The notes below the pieces were generated by a model, which did not search any database, was not told where the DNA came from, and saw only the letters and a program-made list of their open reading frames with translations. Positions 1 to 9,090 of a stretch of DNA of 28,003 bases are shown here, one piece after another. This DNA comes from a virus. The first letter of the stretch is position 1. The number at the start of each line of letters is the position of its first letter. The position numbers were made by a program, and so were the translations under genes. The stretch spans positions 1-28,003 of the IMG/VR virus record IMGVR_UViG_3300038466_000120. One strand, written 5' to 3'.

Positions 1-522
1 TTATAACAGTTCCCTTTCGTCAACCGGGAGGGAGAGTTCGACATAATGAAGGAAATAATTTGTCTCGGGGGCCAGCTCCCGGATTCCCACGAAATCGACC
101 TGGACGGGTTCGCTGTTTAAGGCGGACCCGGTTATGGTTTCGTTGCCGTAGAAAGCCTGGCAGATCAAATCAACAAGCGCCTGGAATGTTTTCTCGGATG
201 CGGCGGCATCGTCGATCTGGTAATATCCCTTGATTTTATAGCTGTGCGCATTCCGCAGGGTTGACTCGTTATCCTCAAATGGTTCTGTTTTCTCCCTGCT
301 GACCGTCCAGCCGTTTAAAATGCCCCCGGTGGTCATAAGAGCCAGCCATTCTACATATGACCGGCTCTGCCTCTCCTGGCCATACACAGCCCCTATTCCG
401 GATACGCCTCCGAGGATGGCAACAATTGCATCGACAATCTCCGGGATTGTCCCGCCAGCCCATGCGCCGGAAGCCCATGCATCAGCATCCCAAGAAGTCG
501 TTACCCACGAAGTTCCTATCAT
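1..522 (-). CDS. Tail completion/terminator-like protein, second copy
   Basis: This 173-aa protein is clearly homologous to the product of 10962-11405. Both share the blocks SGIG, EW-ALMT-GGI-NGWTVSREKT, KIKGYY--DD-AASE, ALNS-PV-VD and ELAPE in the same order. The copy at 10962 sits where lambda has its tail completion and terminator genes, so I infer this is a paralogue of a tail-end protein. It carries an extra N-terminal stretch of about 25 residues, rich in Trp, Ala and Asp (SWDADAWASGAWA), that the other copy lacks. Its ATG follows the stop of the upstream fibre gene directly (TAAATG), so it is probably translated by coupling. It ends in TAA at 1-3 and is complete. No catalytic motif is visible. 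The homology is sure; the exact role of this copy is not. Confidence 0.75.
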   Translation of the reverse strand: MIGTSWVTTSWDADAWASGAWAGGTIPEIVDAIVAILGGVSGIGAVYGQERQSRSYVEWLALMTTGGILNGWTVSREKTEPFEDNESTLRNAHSYKIKGYYQIDDAAASEKTFQALVDLICQAFYGNETITGSALNSEPVQVDFVGIRELAPETNYFLHYVELSLPVDERELL

Positions 523-2028
523 TTATACTGGCCCCCAAGGGGTTCCGGTTGAGCCATCTCCGGTAAGAGCCTTATCATTTATAGACTGAACATTCGCATC
601 TATCTGGTTTGCAACGGTGAACGTCAGCTTATCAGTCTGAACTTTGACAGCATCTACTACCGTGTCGACTGTTGCAAGATTCGCTGCCGTTGCAAGAGGG
701 CTTGTTGCCGCCGTGATTGCAGCTTCTACTGCGCTCTGGTCAGCCGGATCCGTGGGCAGATTATCGGTCTTTGCCTTTATTGCTGCAATCTCCGTGTCCA
801 AGTATCCTGCAACCGTGCCAAGCAGGGTTTGAGTCGCAGGGTCTGTTGTTGACCTGGCGTTGAATTCCGCCACCGTGGGAATATCTGCGATAGCTGCCGT
901 ATGGTCGGCTGTCTGGACTACTCCCAAGTCGGAAACGATAGTATAATCAGCAGATGGGAGGCTTCTTGCGTTGAATTCTGCAACTGTCGGTATATCTTGA
1001 ATGAGAGCATCAAGAGTAGTCCCGGTATCCACCAGAATCGCTGCCGTTTCGGTTTTGACTGCCGGGAGGTCTGTGTCATGGATATTGTCTACCACCACTT
1101 TTATTGCATCAACTACGGTGTCCACAGTGGCAATCGGGGCATTGATATTGTCTCCGAGTATCTTTCCGGCTGTGCCTGCTCCATAAGCTCCCGGTATTGG
1201 AGTAGCCCACGGGTCGCCTGCCGAACCTGCCGCATTAAGAGCGTTGCCTGTGCTTCCTGCTCCGAGATGTCCGGAGATGGCCTCATCCCACACCGCATCG
1301 GCCACCTGTGATGCGGTCGGAGCAGAGGCAGCATCCAGAATCAGGTCGAGCCTTCCACCGTTAGCCCAGTCTGTTTGGAGTTCGTTTGTGTCTGAGAGTA
1401 TGGCGGCAATCTCCGTGTCAAGAAAGTCGTCAATGGTATTCAGCTTCGTGTCCAAAGTCGTTCCGGTGTCTTCAAGTATTAAAGCAAGGTGGCCTCCTGC
1501 GGCTTCTATTGCTGTCTTAATTTCCGCTGCCGTTGGAAGCGCATCAATCAGAGCTGGAATATCAGTAGTTGTGTCGCCGGCGATAGTATCAAGTTTTCCA
1601 TCAAGAGTGGTTCCGGTGTCGGTTAGAATATCATTTATGTCCGCTCCATTATCGTTTGCCGTTTGAACCGTTCCACCTATGGAGATAACATCAACAGGAG
1701 GTGATAGCATGCACTCAAGAAAAGTGGTGTCAACTCCGGTGCAAACCACTATAAGCTGCACCGTTTCACCGACATTCCCAGTCCAGACATCGGGCCAGTC
1801 AATCCGATATACTCCGTATCCGACATGGAAAGCCTTGTTGTCAGCATGAGCTGAATCTGCCGCAGCCAGAGCCGTAGCATCCGCCTTTGTTGATATGGCC
1901 GCTTTATGAGTGACATAATACAGGTCGATGTCGGTTATGGTTACATCAGTTTTTGGGAGATGGTTGGTTGAATCTCTCAGCGTGAAATACATCGTCTGGT
2001 CTGTCGCGCCCTTTTTTACTGGATACAT
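523..2028 (-). CDS. Repeat-rich tail fibre-like protein
   Basis: This 501-aa acidic protein is rich in Ala, Thr and Asp and almost free of Cys. The first ~120 residues look like a beta-rich domain (TMYFTLRD, YGVYRIDWPD). The rest is built from imperfect repeats: IL-DTGTTLD-KL-TI occurs several times, IPTVAEFNARS twice and ATVDTVVDA-KV twice. Such heptad-like arrays are usual in trimeric tail fibre shafts. The C-terminus is GTPWGPV. The start codon overlaps the stop of the upstream gene (TAATG) with GGAAG before it. It lies among tail tip genes and before the second tail completion copy. The fibre role is inferred from composition, repeats and position; no receptor-binding domain can be named. 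Confidence 0.65.
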   Translation of the reverse strand: MYPVKKGATDQTMYFTLRDSTNHLPKTDVTITDIDLYYVTHKAAISTKADATALAAADSAHADNKAFHVGYGVYRIDWPDVWTGNVGETVQLIVVCTGVDTTFLECMLSPPVDVISIGGTVQTANDNGADINDILTDTGTTLDGKLDTIAGDTTTDIPALIDALPTAAEIKTAIEAAGGHLALILEDTGTTLDTKLNTIDDFLDTEIAAILSDTNELQTDWANGGRLDLILDAASAPTASQVADAVWDEAISGHLGAGSTGNALNAAGSAGDPWATPIPGAYGAGTAGKILGDNINAPIATVDTVVDAIKVVVDNIHDTDLPAVKTETAAILVDTGTTLDALIQDIPTVAEFNARSLPSADYTIVSDLGVVQTADHTAAIADIPTVAEFNARSTTDPATQTLLGTVAGYLDTEIAAIKAKTDNLPTDPADQSAVEAAITAATSPLATAANLATVDTVVDAVKVQTDKLTFTVANQIDANVQSINDKALTGDGSTGTPWGPV

Positions 2029-3137
2029 TAATTCTTCCCTCCTGTTCTGTCTCCGAATCTCGGAGAGCTTCCGCCCGCAACATCGGGATCTTCTATCTGG
2101 TCAAAAAAACCAGCGATCTTCGGCACATCAGTATTTGTTTCGGAAAATGCTCCGGATGAACTATCTTCTCTACTCCACAAGGTTGCGTTTTCTCCTCCAA
2201 AAAAGAGCGCACCATAAGCGGATTCGCTCCGTATTACGGTAAGTGTTATCGCTCCTGCTGTTGTAGGAGCCACAGCCAATACGTAATCCGTGTCTTTTGC
2301 CATCTCGTAAGGTGTGGTAAATTGGAAATAACAGGCACGTCCCGGCACGCCTGACCGAAAGTCCGCATCATAAATATTTGAAACAGCCACCTGCGTAGGT
2401 GTTCCTGCAGGGTCGGAATATAATACAAATTTATAATTTTCTCCGGCATCCGCAGTGACGAAAGCAATCCCCCCGGTAATCCTCATTTTGACGGGAAAGT
2501 TTAATAATATCCCCCGCTCTTTTGGTGATGCAAAATTTGTTATTACAGGGTTTGATATTGCTAAAAATCCACCTATCGGGCAAACCCATCCACCAATATT
2601 AAGAGCCAAATTAATGCCTCCCGGAGTAGTAGCTCTTGTCCAGGCGCCCGCTGAGGTTATCCCATAATCCAGATAATAAGGGAATCCAGAGTTCATCCCT
2701 GCGAACGCTGCGCTCCCATATAGAATTCTACCGTTAAAAGACCCGGAGGCAGGACGTTTTATAATAACCGCTATAATATCTCCCTTTGTTACAGATACTC
2801 CTGTCCCGCCATTAATGTCGCAAGATTTTACTACACTGTCATCTGTGCTCGCTATATTTACTGTCCCCGTCGCAACATTTGTAGGGCTATCTATAAGAGT
2901 CCCGGATGGGAGTCCCGTTGCTGTGTCCACGGTTTCGAGGCGAACACTCATATTTGCATCTCCGGTAGTAACTGTATTTGTCCCAAATGCGATCTGCGTT
3001 AATGTGCCTGTTTTCGGGCATTCAAAGGCCCATCCAACCCCCTCTCCATCAGCGTCGACGGTGTAATAGCCGGGAGAAACATCTAAAAAGGGGGATATGG
3101 GATAACATATAAATCCCGGTATTGTATCCATCGCCAT
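2028..3137 (-). CDS. Beta-rich tail tip or baseplate-associated protein
   Basis: This 369-aa protein is rich in Gly, Thr, Val and aromatic residues and has no signal peptide or membrane segment. It appears to hold two beta-sandwich-like halves. In the first, GWAFECPKTGTLTQIAFGT, SVRLETVD and LPSGTLI recall carbohydrate-binding or jelly-roll folds. In the second, MRITGGIAFVTADAGENYKFVLYSDPAGTP appears (described here in two parts: MRITGGIAFVTAD and YKFVLYSDPAGTP). The C-terminus is polar and flexible. AAGGTG lies six bases before the first ATG, and a second in-frame ATG is two codons later. It stands between two fibre-like genes, so a virion surface role is likely. I do not recognise a named family. 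Confidence 0.6.
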   Translation of the reverse strand: MAMDTIPGFICYPISPFLDVSPGYYTVDADGEGVGWAFECPKTGTLTQIAFGTNTVTTGDANMSVRLETVDTATGLPSGTLIDSPTNVATGTVNIASTDDSVVKSCDINGGTGVSVTKGDIIAVIIKRPASGSFNGRILYGSAAFAGMNSGFPYYLDYGITSAGAWTRATTPGGINLALNIGGWVCPIGGFLAISNPVITNFASPKERGILLNFPVKMRITGGIAFVTADAGENYKFVLYSDPAGTPTQVAVSNIYDADFRSGVPGRACYFQFTTPYEMAKDTDYVLAVAPTTAGAITLTVIRSESAYGALFFGGENATLWSREDSSSGAFSETNTDVPKIAGFFDQIEDPDVAGGSSPRFGDRTGGKN

Positions 3138-3139
3138 AA

Positions 3140-3379
3140 TTACACCTTAAAACTAGTCATTGAGATTGCGGTTTTTATCTTCTCCCAGTCTGTTTCATAC
3201 TGGAGCTTTATATTTGTCAAAGCGTTTTTTAATATCTGGTCAAACTGCCTGTCTTTATCAATGCCCCCTGCTATCTCGCTCCGGGTCATCGCATATCGCC
3301 TTGTTTCACCTTCGTGCGTAACGCTGATAGTGATATGCTGACAGGTGTTTTTCCCAAGCTCAATGCTTACCGTTGCCAT
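3140..3379 (-). CDS. Small hypothetical protein in the tail fibre module
   Basis: This is a 79-aa soluble protein. The first half looks like beta strands (TVSIELGKNTCQHITISVTH), and the second half is helical and charged (DRQFDQILKNALTNIKLQYETDWEKIKTAI, seen at about residues 42-72). There is no membrane segment. A strong ribosome-binding site (GGGAGG, five bases before ATG) supports the start. It ends two bases before the next gene, so it belongs to the tail operon. No family recognised; a small structural or fibre-assembly protein is possible. Confidence 0.6.
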   Translation of the reverse strand: MATVSIELGKNTCQHITISVTHEGETRRYAMTRSEIAGGIDKDRQFDQILKNALTNIKLQYETDWEKIKTAISMTSFKV

Positions 3380-3406
3380 CTATTCCCTCCCCGCCCTTTC
3401 ACCAAA

Positions 3407-3463
3407 TTAAACTATCGGCAAAATCTCATGTCCTGTGACTACCGGTCTATATGCTTTTGCCAT
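3407..3463 (-). CDS. Possible 18-aa micro-ORF in the gap between fibre genes
   Basis: The 166-bp gap between 3380 and 3545 contains one short ATG frame. It encodes MAKAYRPVVTGHEILPIV and has GAGG nine bases before the ATG. The peptide has no recognisable motif. The same gap, in frame with the upstream fibre gene after its TAA, also encodes about 31 sense codons. It may therefore be a decayed end of a longer gene. Weak evidence only. Confidence 0.2.
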   Translation of the reverse strand: MAKAYRPVVTGHEILPIV

Positions 3464-3545
3464 TGGTTTCATCCTCAATAAGTATTGAATTCTTTTGTTC
3501 GATTCTTTTGGTTATCTCCCCTGCAAAGCTTCCGAAAAATTCTCC

Positions 3546-4919
3546 TTAATCTATCCGACAAAACGAGAGTGACGTAGCTCCAACATAAGTATTATCACCA
3601 AAAATTGACCTGTTGCCGGAAGCACCGTTACAATATAATCCCAGATGTATTGTATCACCGGCATTCAACATGACACCAAATTTACTCGGCGATACGTTTA
3701 TTTGATAAGCAGCCGCGGCCTCGTCATGCACCTGTTTTGCAACTGTTGTCGCTGATGCGTATGTCGCTGACCCGGTTTTAATTATACCATTGGTGGTCAT
3801 GTTTCCACCGGAGCAATTCATGACAGAACTTCCAATGAGATTGTATTTCCCTGATTGTTTTAGTATGATTGAAATTGCCGAGTATTCGACAATTTCGCTG
3901 CCTTGAACTAACGTTGTCGCCAGATTCTTACTATACCCGTAATCACTCTTAGGGTTCCACATAACCTGCGGAGCATCCAAAACCGTTGCTTGAATGGTAT
4001 GGTCGGGAGTGTCGGCTGTGTTGTACTGATAGCGGATTTTGCCTACGCGGGCGCAATAGTCGGTAATGACTTTTGTATAAGTCGAACCTGCTTCAAGCAA
4101 AAAGAAGTCATCATCAGTTGCAGTGGTAGAGGCAGGAACTCTTGTAAATCCAGAGTAGCCACCTAATGCCCAGACTATTCCACCAGCGGCCGCCCAGATT
4201 GCATAGATGTAAGCATTCTTAATTTCAGCGTCCAGACTGCCTTTTGACCAGTAGTTAGCTGCATCTGCCATGATGAATTGAGACGTGCCGGAAAGATATG
4301 CTGCTGCCCTGCTTCTGAATGTGTAGCCATTCCCATCAGGGATTGCCACGACAATGATGTTTGAGGCATCAGGAACCGCACCGCCAGACTTTGTGAATAT
4401 GTCCAGTTTATTCACGGAAGCGTTGACAACTAGTTTGAGGTTCTTGATTAATTGCGGGTTGGTCAGGGGTGCAATCGCCTTAGCCGCTTCTGCGCCTGCA
4501 AGGTCTTCTGCGGCAGAGGCGAAAACTACTGCGGCCGGTGCAGAAAATGTCACCGTCCAGTCGGTATATGTTCCACTGCCCAGTATAGTCGTCACGTTTA
4601 CCACCAGCGCCCCAGTACCGGCATTATAAGAAGTCACGTCCCCATGCATCCAATTAGAGGGTGAGGATGTGCGGGCGATTTTTATGCTCATGCCCGGCTG
4701 ATAACTTTTCGACACATCAACCGTGAGAGATTTAGATCCGGTTCCGATAGCCAGACTGGTCGTGCTGGTTGCAGTGGTATCGTTAAGATCAAGCGCCGCC
4801 GCCTGAGCGTTAGCCTCGCTTACAAAAGTAGCGAGCGCCCCCAATAAAGCGTCGGCTTTCGTTGAAAAATCAGATGGTGACGCTCTGCTTGGCGCAGGCG
4901 GCAAAGGTGTAATGGCCAT
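3546..4919 (-). CDS. Tail fibre-like protein
   Basis: This is a 457-aa protein. The N-terminus (TPLPPAPSRASPSDFSTKAD, then FVSEANAQAA) is of the type that anchors phage fibres to the tail tip. A beta-rich domain follows (residues ~45-130). A middle part is rich in aromatic and Gly residues (IYAIWAAAGGIVWALGGYSGF). The last ~100 residues end in a compact motif (GDTIHLGLYCNGASGNRS, then TYVGATSLSFCRI) that resembles the C1q/TNF-like tips of other fibres. AGGAGG lies before the ATG. Only 11 bases separate it from the upstream gene. The fibre assignment rests on composition and position. The TAA stop is followed by more sense codons in the same frame (see findings). Confidence 0.6.
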   Translation of the reverse strand: MAITPLPPAPSRASPSDFSTKADALLGALATFVSEANAQAAALDLNDTTATSTTSLAIGTGSKSLTVDVSKSYQPGMSIKIARTSSPSNWMHGDVTSYNAGTGALVVNVTTILGSGTYTDWTVTFSAPAAVVFASAAEDLAGAEAAKAIAPLTNPQLIKNLKLVVNASVNKLDIFTKSGGAVPDASNIIVVAIPDGNGYTFRSRAAAYLSGTSQFIMADAANYWSKGSLDAEIKNAYIYAIWAAAGGIVWALGGYSGFTRVPASTTATDDDFFLLEAGSTYTKVITDYCARVGKIRYQYNTADTPDHTIQATVLDAPQVMWNPKSDYGYSKNLATTLVQGSEIVEYSAISIILKQSGKYNLIGSSVMNCSGGNMTTNGIIKTGSATYASATTVAKQVHDEAAAAYQINVSPSKFGVMLNAGDTIHLGLYCNGASGNRSIFGDNTYVGATSLSFCRID

Positions 4920-4930
4920 GATAAATCCTC

Positions 4931-6100
4931 CTAAGTGAGTCCTTCAATTTCAATATTGCATTCTGCATAAACCAGATGCGGAATAACTATCGAAAAATCC
5001 TTATAAAATCCGTAAACGATTAATGGCGAAAAATTCTCAACGCCAATCCATACAAGTAATGTACTGCGATACAGCGCAAGCAGGTTTTGCACATCGGGGA
5101 TCGACGCAAACTCAATTTCTATGTCGCAGGACATCCGCTTTGAAAACGCACGCTCAGACACACTGTAAACCCCGTATTCGTCAACCGCTTTAATCGAATA
5201 GTCGTGTATTCCAATATTTGGATTCCATCGGGTCGTGCCGATTGTTGATTGCAGTCCCAAAACGATCGCGCCGACTTTGGCCGTCTCCCCCGTGTAGGTG
5301 ATCGTAACATCTACAACCGCATTCAGGTATGGAGGGATATCGAGTATCGCTATGTCCGTTGTTCTGAATATCGAACTGAAAAAGTAGGTGTACCAGTCGA
5401 TCGTGGTTCCAGCCCCCGAGATAACTGTCGTCTGGAGATCGGTCGTATGGTCATAAACCACGCCCTCAACCGGATCGGTTAAAACAACCTGGACCGTTAT
5501 GGCGTCAAGGTTCAGAAATGCGATGCTGTCATATACCTGCCCCGGCGTGATACAGTATGTAATTGATGTGGCCTGAGAGGTCTGCGACCCGACTTTATTA
5601 TCAAAGGCTTTCCAACGGTTTGTAGCCGATACTTCTTTCCACCACAAAGGAGTATCAAGAGCGAGGTCAGTAGCCGGATCATTCCCCACATTCGGAGCAC
5701 TTGAAAATACCGGGTTAGCTGCGCCTTGATCTGCTAAAAGGACGGCGGTTCCGGTAACCCCGACGATCTCCCCCAGGGTAAACGCCCCGGAGCGATCCTT
5801 GATATAATACGTAAGGGAAGTTATATATTGTTCAATAATGCAGGTTTGAAGGCTGGTTTGACCGGTGATTTTCCAGTCAGGCAACCACGGAGTAGAGGGG
5901 GCAACGTCCAGAGTCAGGATTTCTCTGGCTGTCGGCGGCAGGGACTCATAAATCTTATGGCTGGAATCAACCCTGACCTGATCCCCGCCGTAGTAGGTAG
6001 TTCCGGCTGCATAGGCGGCGACAGTTTCCGGGACATTGGACCCGCCGGATCCGTCCGGCAGCATGGCCGTTGTAATCGTGATCGGACGGATTATTTTCAT
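4931..6100 (-). CDS. Minor tail / tail tip protein with chitin-binding-like motif
   Basis: This is a 389-aa protein. Near residues 28-52 is the pattern AAGTTYYGGDQVRVDSSHKIYES, cited here as its key residues Y-Y-GDQV and KIYES. This resembles the short aromatic carbohydrate-binding motifs (CBM5/12-like) common in tail tip proteins. The remainder is beta-rich with many Trp and Tyr. The C-terminal ~100 residues (CDIEIEFASIPDVQNLLALY) look like a tail-domain fold. Its ATG overlaps the TGA of the tape measure gene (ATGA), with GAGGAG upstream, so translation is coupled. Position directly after the tape measure fits a distal tail or minor tail protein. Confident that it is a tail gene, less so about the exact role. 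Confidence 0.65.
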   Translation of the reverse strand: MKIIRPITITTAMLPDGSGGSNVPETVAAYAAGTTYYGGDQVRVDSSHKIYESLPPTAREILTLDVAPSTPWLPDWKITGQTSLQTCIIEQYITSLTYYIKDRSGAFTLGEIVGVTGTAVLLADQGAANPVFSSAPNVGNDPATDLALDTPLWWKEVSATNRWKAFDNKVGSQTSQATSITYCITPGQVYDSIAFLNLDAITVQVVLTDPVEGVVYDHTTDLQTTVISGAGTTIDWYTYFFSSIFRTTDIAILDIPPYLNAVVDVTITYTGETAKVGAIVLGLQSTIGTTRWNPNIGIHDYSIKAVDEYGVYSVSERAFSKRMSCDIEIEFASIPDVQNLLALYRSTLLVWIGVENFSPLIVYGFYKDFSIVIPHLVYAECNIEIEGLT

Positions 6101-9069
6101 ATAACACGCTCCTCTGGTATTCCGTCGCCATCCCAGCGATCAAGGATTCGAGCGGCCGCGCCGGTGTTTTTTGCAATCGCATAAGAGGCAGCTTTCATTT
6201 CGGCGCGGAGCTGCCGTATTTCCGAAAGCAGATCATTCCCGCCCAGCTCGACGGGGATTGATCTGCCGTCCGGAAGCGGTATATGCGCTTCTTTGCCGTG
6301 AACCGTAATCGGATAACCCGTATCGGGCCCGATCGATATCCCGCCGTAACGATATGATCCGGCTTGCCCGCCTGGGCCCGCTTCGGAGTCTCCCGACATC
6401 CCTTCACCGCTATACCCACCGCCACCGCCATATCCACCAGCCATCGCATTTGAAATCGCGTCTTTGGCATCCGACATTGCTGTTGCCAATGCCTCTGCGA
6501 TACCGGGATTAAGACTGAGAATGGCCTGCGCATTTTTATTGTGCGCCCATCCGCCATAAACATCTCCGGCTAAACTACCAAACAAACCACCCAACAAGGC
6601 TCCGAGAGGACCGCCAAGTATTCCTCCGGCAATAGTTCCGCCCCACGCGCCTGTTGTGCCCGCGCTAAATCCAGTATCCACACCGAAAGACTCGGCTATC
6701 GCATTCATTATGCCCTGCATGGCTGGCCCTATAAGCGCCGCTGGAGTCATCGCGCCCCTTATAGCCACACTGGGAGGAACGCCCGATAAGATACCCATCG
6801 CAGCCTGCAAGCCTGATGCTAAAGCAGTTTTACCATACGCGCTCGCCATATTTTTGCCTATCTGCGATCCTGCGGCGATTCCTGCGATAGAGCCGGTAGG
6901 TATTCCTCCGGACGGGCCTGAACTTCCTCCTGATCCTCCACCCATCATAGATCGGATTTGATCTGCAATCCCCTTCGGAATGACCATCTCGCCTTTTTGC
7001 AGGATGGCCATCATCTCGTCATTGCTCAGATTTCTACGTGCGTTAGCTGCTCCGATTTGACCGCCGACATACCAGGCGCCATCGTGGAACCAATCTATTC
7101 CGGCAAGCCAGTCAAAAGCGGCGCTACCGGCTGCGCCTGCTGCACCGCTGATTGCGCTTACCAGTGGGGAGACAACCACATCGGCAATCTTCTGTGTGGC
7201 CATTTCAGCCACGGTGTCGGTGAAAGTTCTTAGCAGGCCGTCGAAGAAAGACTGCCAGTAATCATCAAAGGATTTCAGATCGCCTTTTATGCCGTCGAAG
7301 AGTACGTTGGAAAGCGTTGATTTGCTATTGCTTGCGAAAGATTTAAATATTGCAAGCCCGCCTTTGGCCCAGGTCATCTGATCTTTAAGCGAATTATCGT
7401 AACCAACCTTTATCCCTTTAAAAAAGTTATTGCCTGAAAGAGTCAGGTTATTGTCTATTTTTTTCTTCTGATCCAGATACCATTTGTCAATGGTGTTCTG
7501 GTCAATCTTGAGGTCTTCGTATGCCTTCTTCTCTTTATTAAGGGTCGCCAGTTGGAATATGTAATAGGTTCCCGTATCTTCCTTCATGTCGCCGTACATC
7601 GTGCGATAAGCATCGGCCTTGTCTTTGGCGTTTTCTTTCAATTCCTTTGCAGCATCATCTTCATATTCCATGCCGAGTTCAAAAGCTTTCACGTCGGCAT
7701 CCATTTTCTTCTTTTGCGCTTCTTCGATTTCCTTGAAGTTGTCCGTTTTTATTTTAGTCCACTCATCTTCCATTTTCATGCCAAATTCAAAAGCTTTTAC
7801 GTCGGCGTCGAGCTTTTTCTTCTGCGCATCCTCAATTTCTTTTGCCAAAGCAAGAGCGGCCTTCTGTGCTTTTGCAGCAGCAGCCGGAGCGCCTTTTTCG
7901 TCTTCACGCGCCTGTAAAATTTTTGTAAGCCGATCTATCTCCGCCTGATATGGATTTTTTGCAGATTTTTTTGAAACAAACCGGCTCTCCGACCAAGAAT
8001 TTTCAGCTGCAACAATGCTGTCGAGATATTTATTCTGATCTTTAACAGACATCTTGCTGAGCGCCACATAGTCAAAATCTTTGCTTTTCATCAGGGCAAG
8101 CCGCGCTCTTGCAAGTTTTGCCTGTTCGTCCTGCTCTGCCGAGCCTAAAACAACCCCCACTACATCCGCCAGGCTTGCTGAGATTGTTGTCTTGAGGTTT
8201 TTCCATTTCGCTTCAAGGCGTTCAATCGCATCAGAGGTTTTATCGACCTCTTTGATCTGCTGCTTCTGTTTATCAATCGCAGCTATCATAGTGATTGAAT
8301 ACATAGCCTGCGTTTTTTCAACGGTTGTCATTTTGGATGTCAGATCGCCAAAAACAGATTCAAGATCAAGGGCGGTCCCGAGGTAGTTTTTTAATCCTTT
8401 TGTTCGGCCCGTTTCGAGGGCTTCCGTTAAATCCCTCAAGGCTGTTGTAGCATCTACCCCAACGGCATCGCCGAGAATTCTTGCGGCATCAGCAAGGTTT
8501 GCAAGCTGATCGGGTTTAAGCCCTTTTGATATACCGGCAAGTGAAATTTGCATTAAATCGGAATCAGCAATAAGGCCATCACTGGCACGGCGCATGTCTG
8601 ATAAGATAGAAGTTGCCGTGGTAGAATATTTTCCGGCAAGATTATCGAGGATTCCCGACTGCTCCCTGTATTCGGCCCCGACTTTCGCCATATCCCACGC
8701 CTGCTTTGCAACGATTCCGGCGGAGGCAATGACCGCTGAGGCCGCAATCCAGTTTGACTTTAATTTATCGATCAGGGTTGTTTGTTTACCGAACTGCTCG
8801 TTATTGATTTGCGCAATCGTATTAGCTGCGGCTTTCTGCGCGCGGGTAATTTCTTCGGTTGATGACATGGTTTTGTTTTTTATGAAATCGGCGGCAGCAA
8901 GTGCGTTGGCTCGCATCATGCTATAAACCTGATCTGATTTTATACCAAGGCTTTTATATGCATCCTCGACCTTGATCGTTCCGGATATAAGGGCGGTGTT
9001 TGCTTTCTTTAACCCCTGCTCTAAATGGGAAGAATCAGCGGTTATGATAAGTTTTACTTCGTTCGCCAT
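6097..9069 (-). CDS. Tail tape measure protein
   Basis: This 990-aa protein is the longest in the window. It is helical and Lys/Glu/Ala-rich in its first two thirds and Gly/Ala-rich and hydrophobic later (SISGAAGAAGSAAF, IAGGILGGPLGALLGGLF). That pattern is typical of tape measure proteins, which set tail length and pass into the host envelope. A segment of about 35 residues is duplicated in the middle: EIEDAQKKKLDADVKAFEFG is followed by EIEEAQKKKMDADVKAFELG. A motif seen in many lambdoid tape measures (LQKGEMVIPKGIADQI) lies near residue 690. AGGA precedes the ATG. It follows the tail chaperone pair, as gpH follows gpG/gpGT in lambda. A length of 990 codons suggests a tail of roughly 150 nm by the usual rule of thumb. 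Confidence 0.92.
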   Translation of the reverse strand: MANEVKLIITADSSHLEQGLKKANTALISGTIKVEDAYKSLGIKSDQVYSMMRANALAAADFIKNKTMSSTEEITRAQKAAANTIAQINNEQFGKQTTLIDKLKSNWIAASAVIASAGIVAKQAWDMAKVGAEYREQSGILDNLAGKYSTTATSILSDMRRASDGLIADSDLMQISLAGISKGLKPDQLANLADAARILGDAVGVDATTALRDLTEALETGRTKGLKNYLGTALDLESVFGDLTSKMTTVEKTQAMYSITMIAAIDKQKQQIKEVDKTSDAIERLEAKWKNLKTTISASLADVVGVVLGSAEQDEQAKLARARLALMKSKDFDYVALSKMSVKDQNKYLDSIVAAENSWSESRFVSKKSAKNPYQAEIDRLTKILQAREDEKGAPAAAAKAQKAALALAKEIEDAQKKKLDADVKAFEFGMKMEDEWTKIKTDNFKEIEEAQKKKMDADVKAFELGMEYEDDAAKELKENAKDKADAYRTMYGDMKEDTGTYYIFQLATLNKEKKAYEDLKIDQNTIDKWYLDQKKKIDNNLTLSGNNFFKGIKVGYDNSLKDQMTWAKGGLAIFKSFASNSKSTLSNVLFDGIKGDLKSFDDYWQSFFDGLLRTFTDTVAEMATQKIADVVVSPLVSAISGAAGAAGSAAFDWLAGIDWFHDGAWYVGGQIGAANARRNLSNDEMMAILQKGEMVIPKGIADQIRSMMGGGSGGSSGPSGGIPTGSIAGIAAGSQIGKNMASAYGKTALASGLQAAMGILSGVPPSVAIRGAMTPAALIGPAMQGIMNAIAESFGVDTGFSAGTTGAWGGTIAGGILGGPLGALLGGLFGSLAGDVYGGWAHNKNAQAILSLNPGIAEALATAMSDAKDAISNAMAGGYGGGGGYSGEGMSGDSEAGPGGQAGSYRYGGISIGPDTGYPITVHGKEAHIPLPDGRSIPVELGGNDLLSEIRQLRAEMKAASYAIAKNTGAAARILDRWDGDGIPEERVI

Positions 9070-9090
9070 TGATATTTTCCTGTGGGTTTT

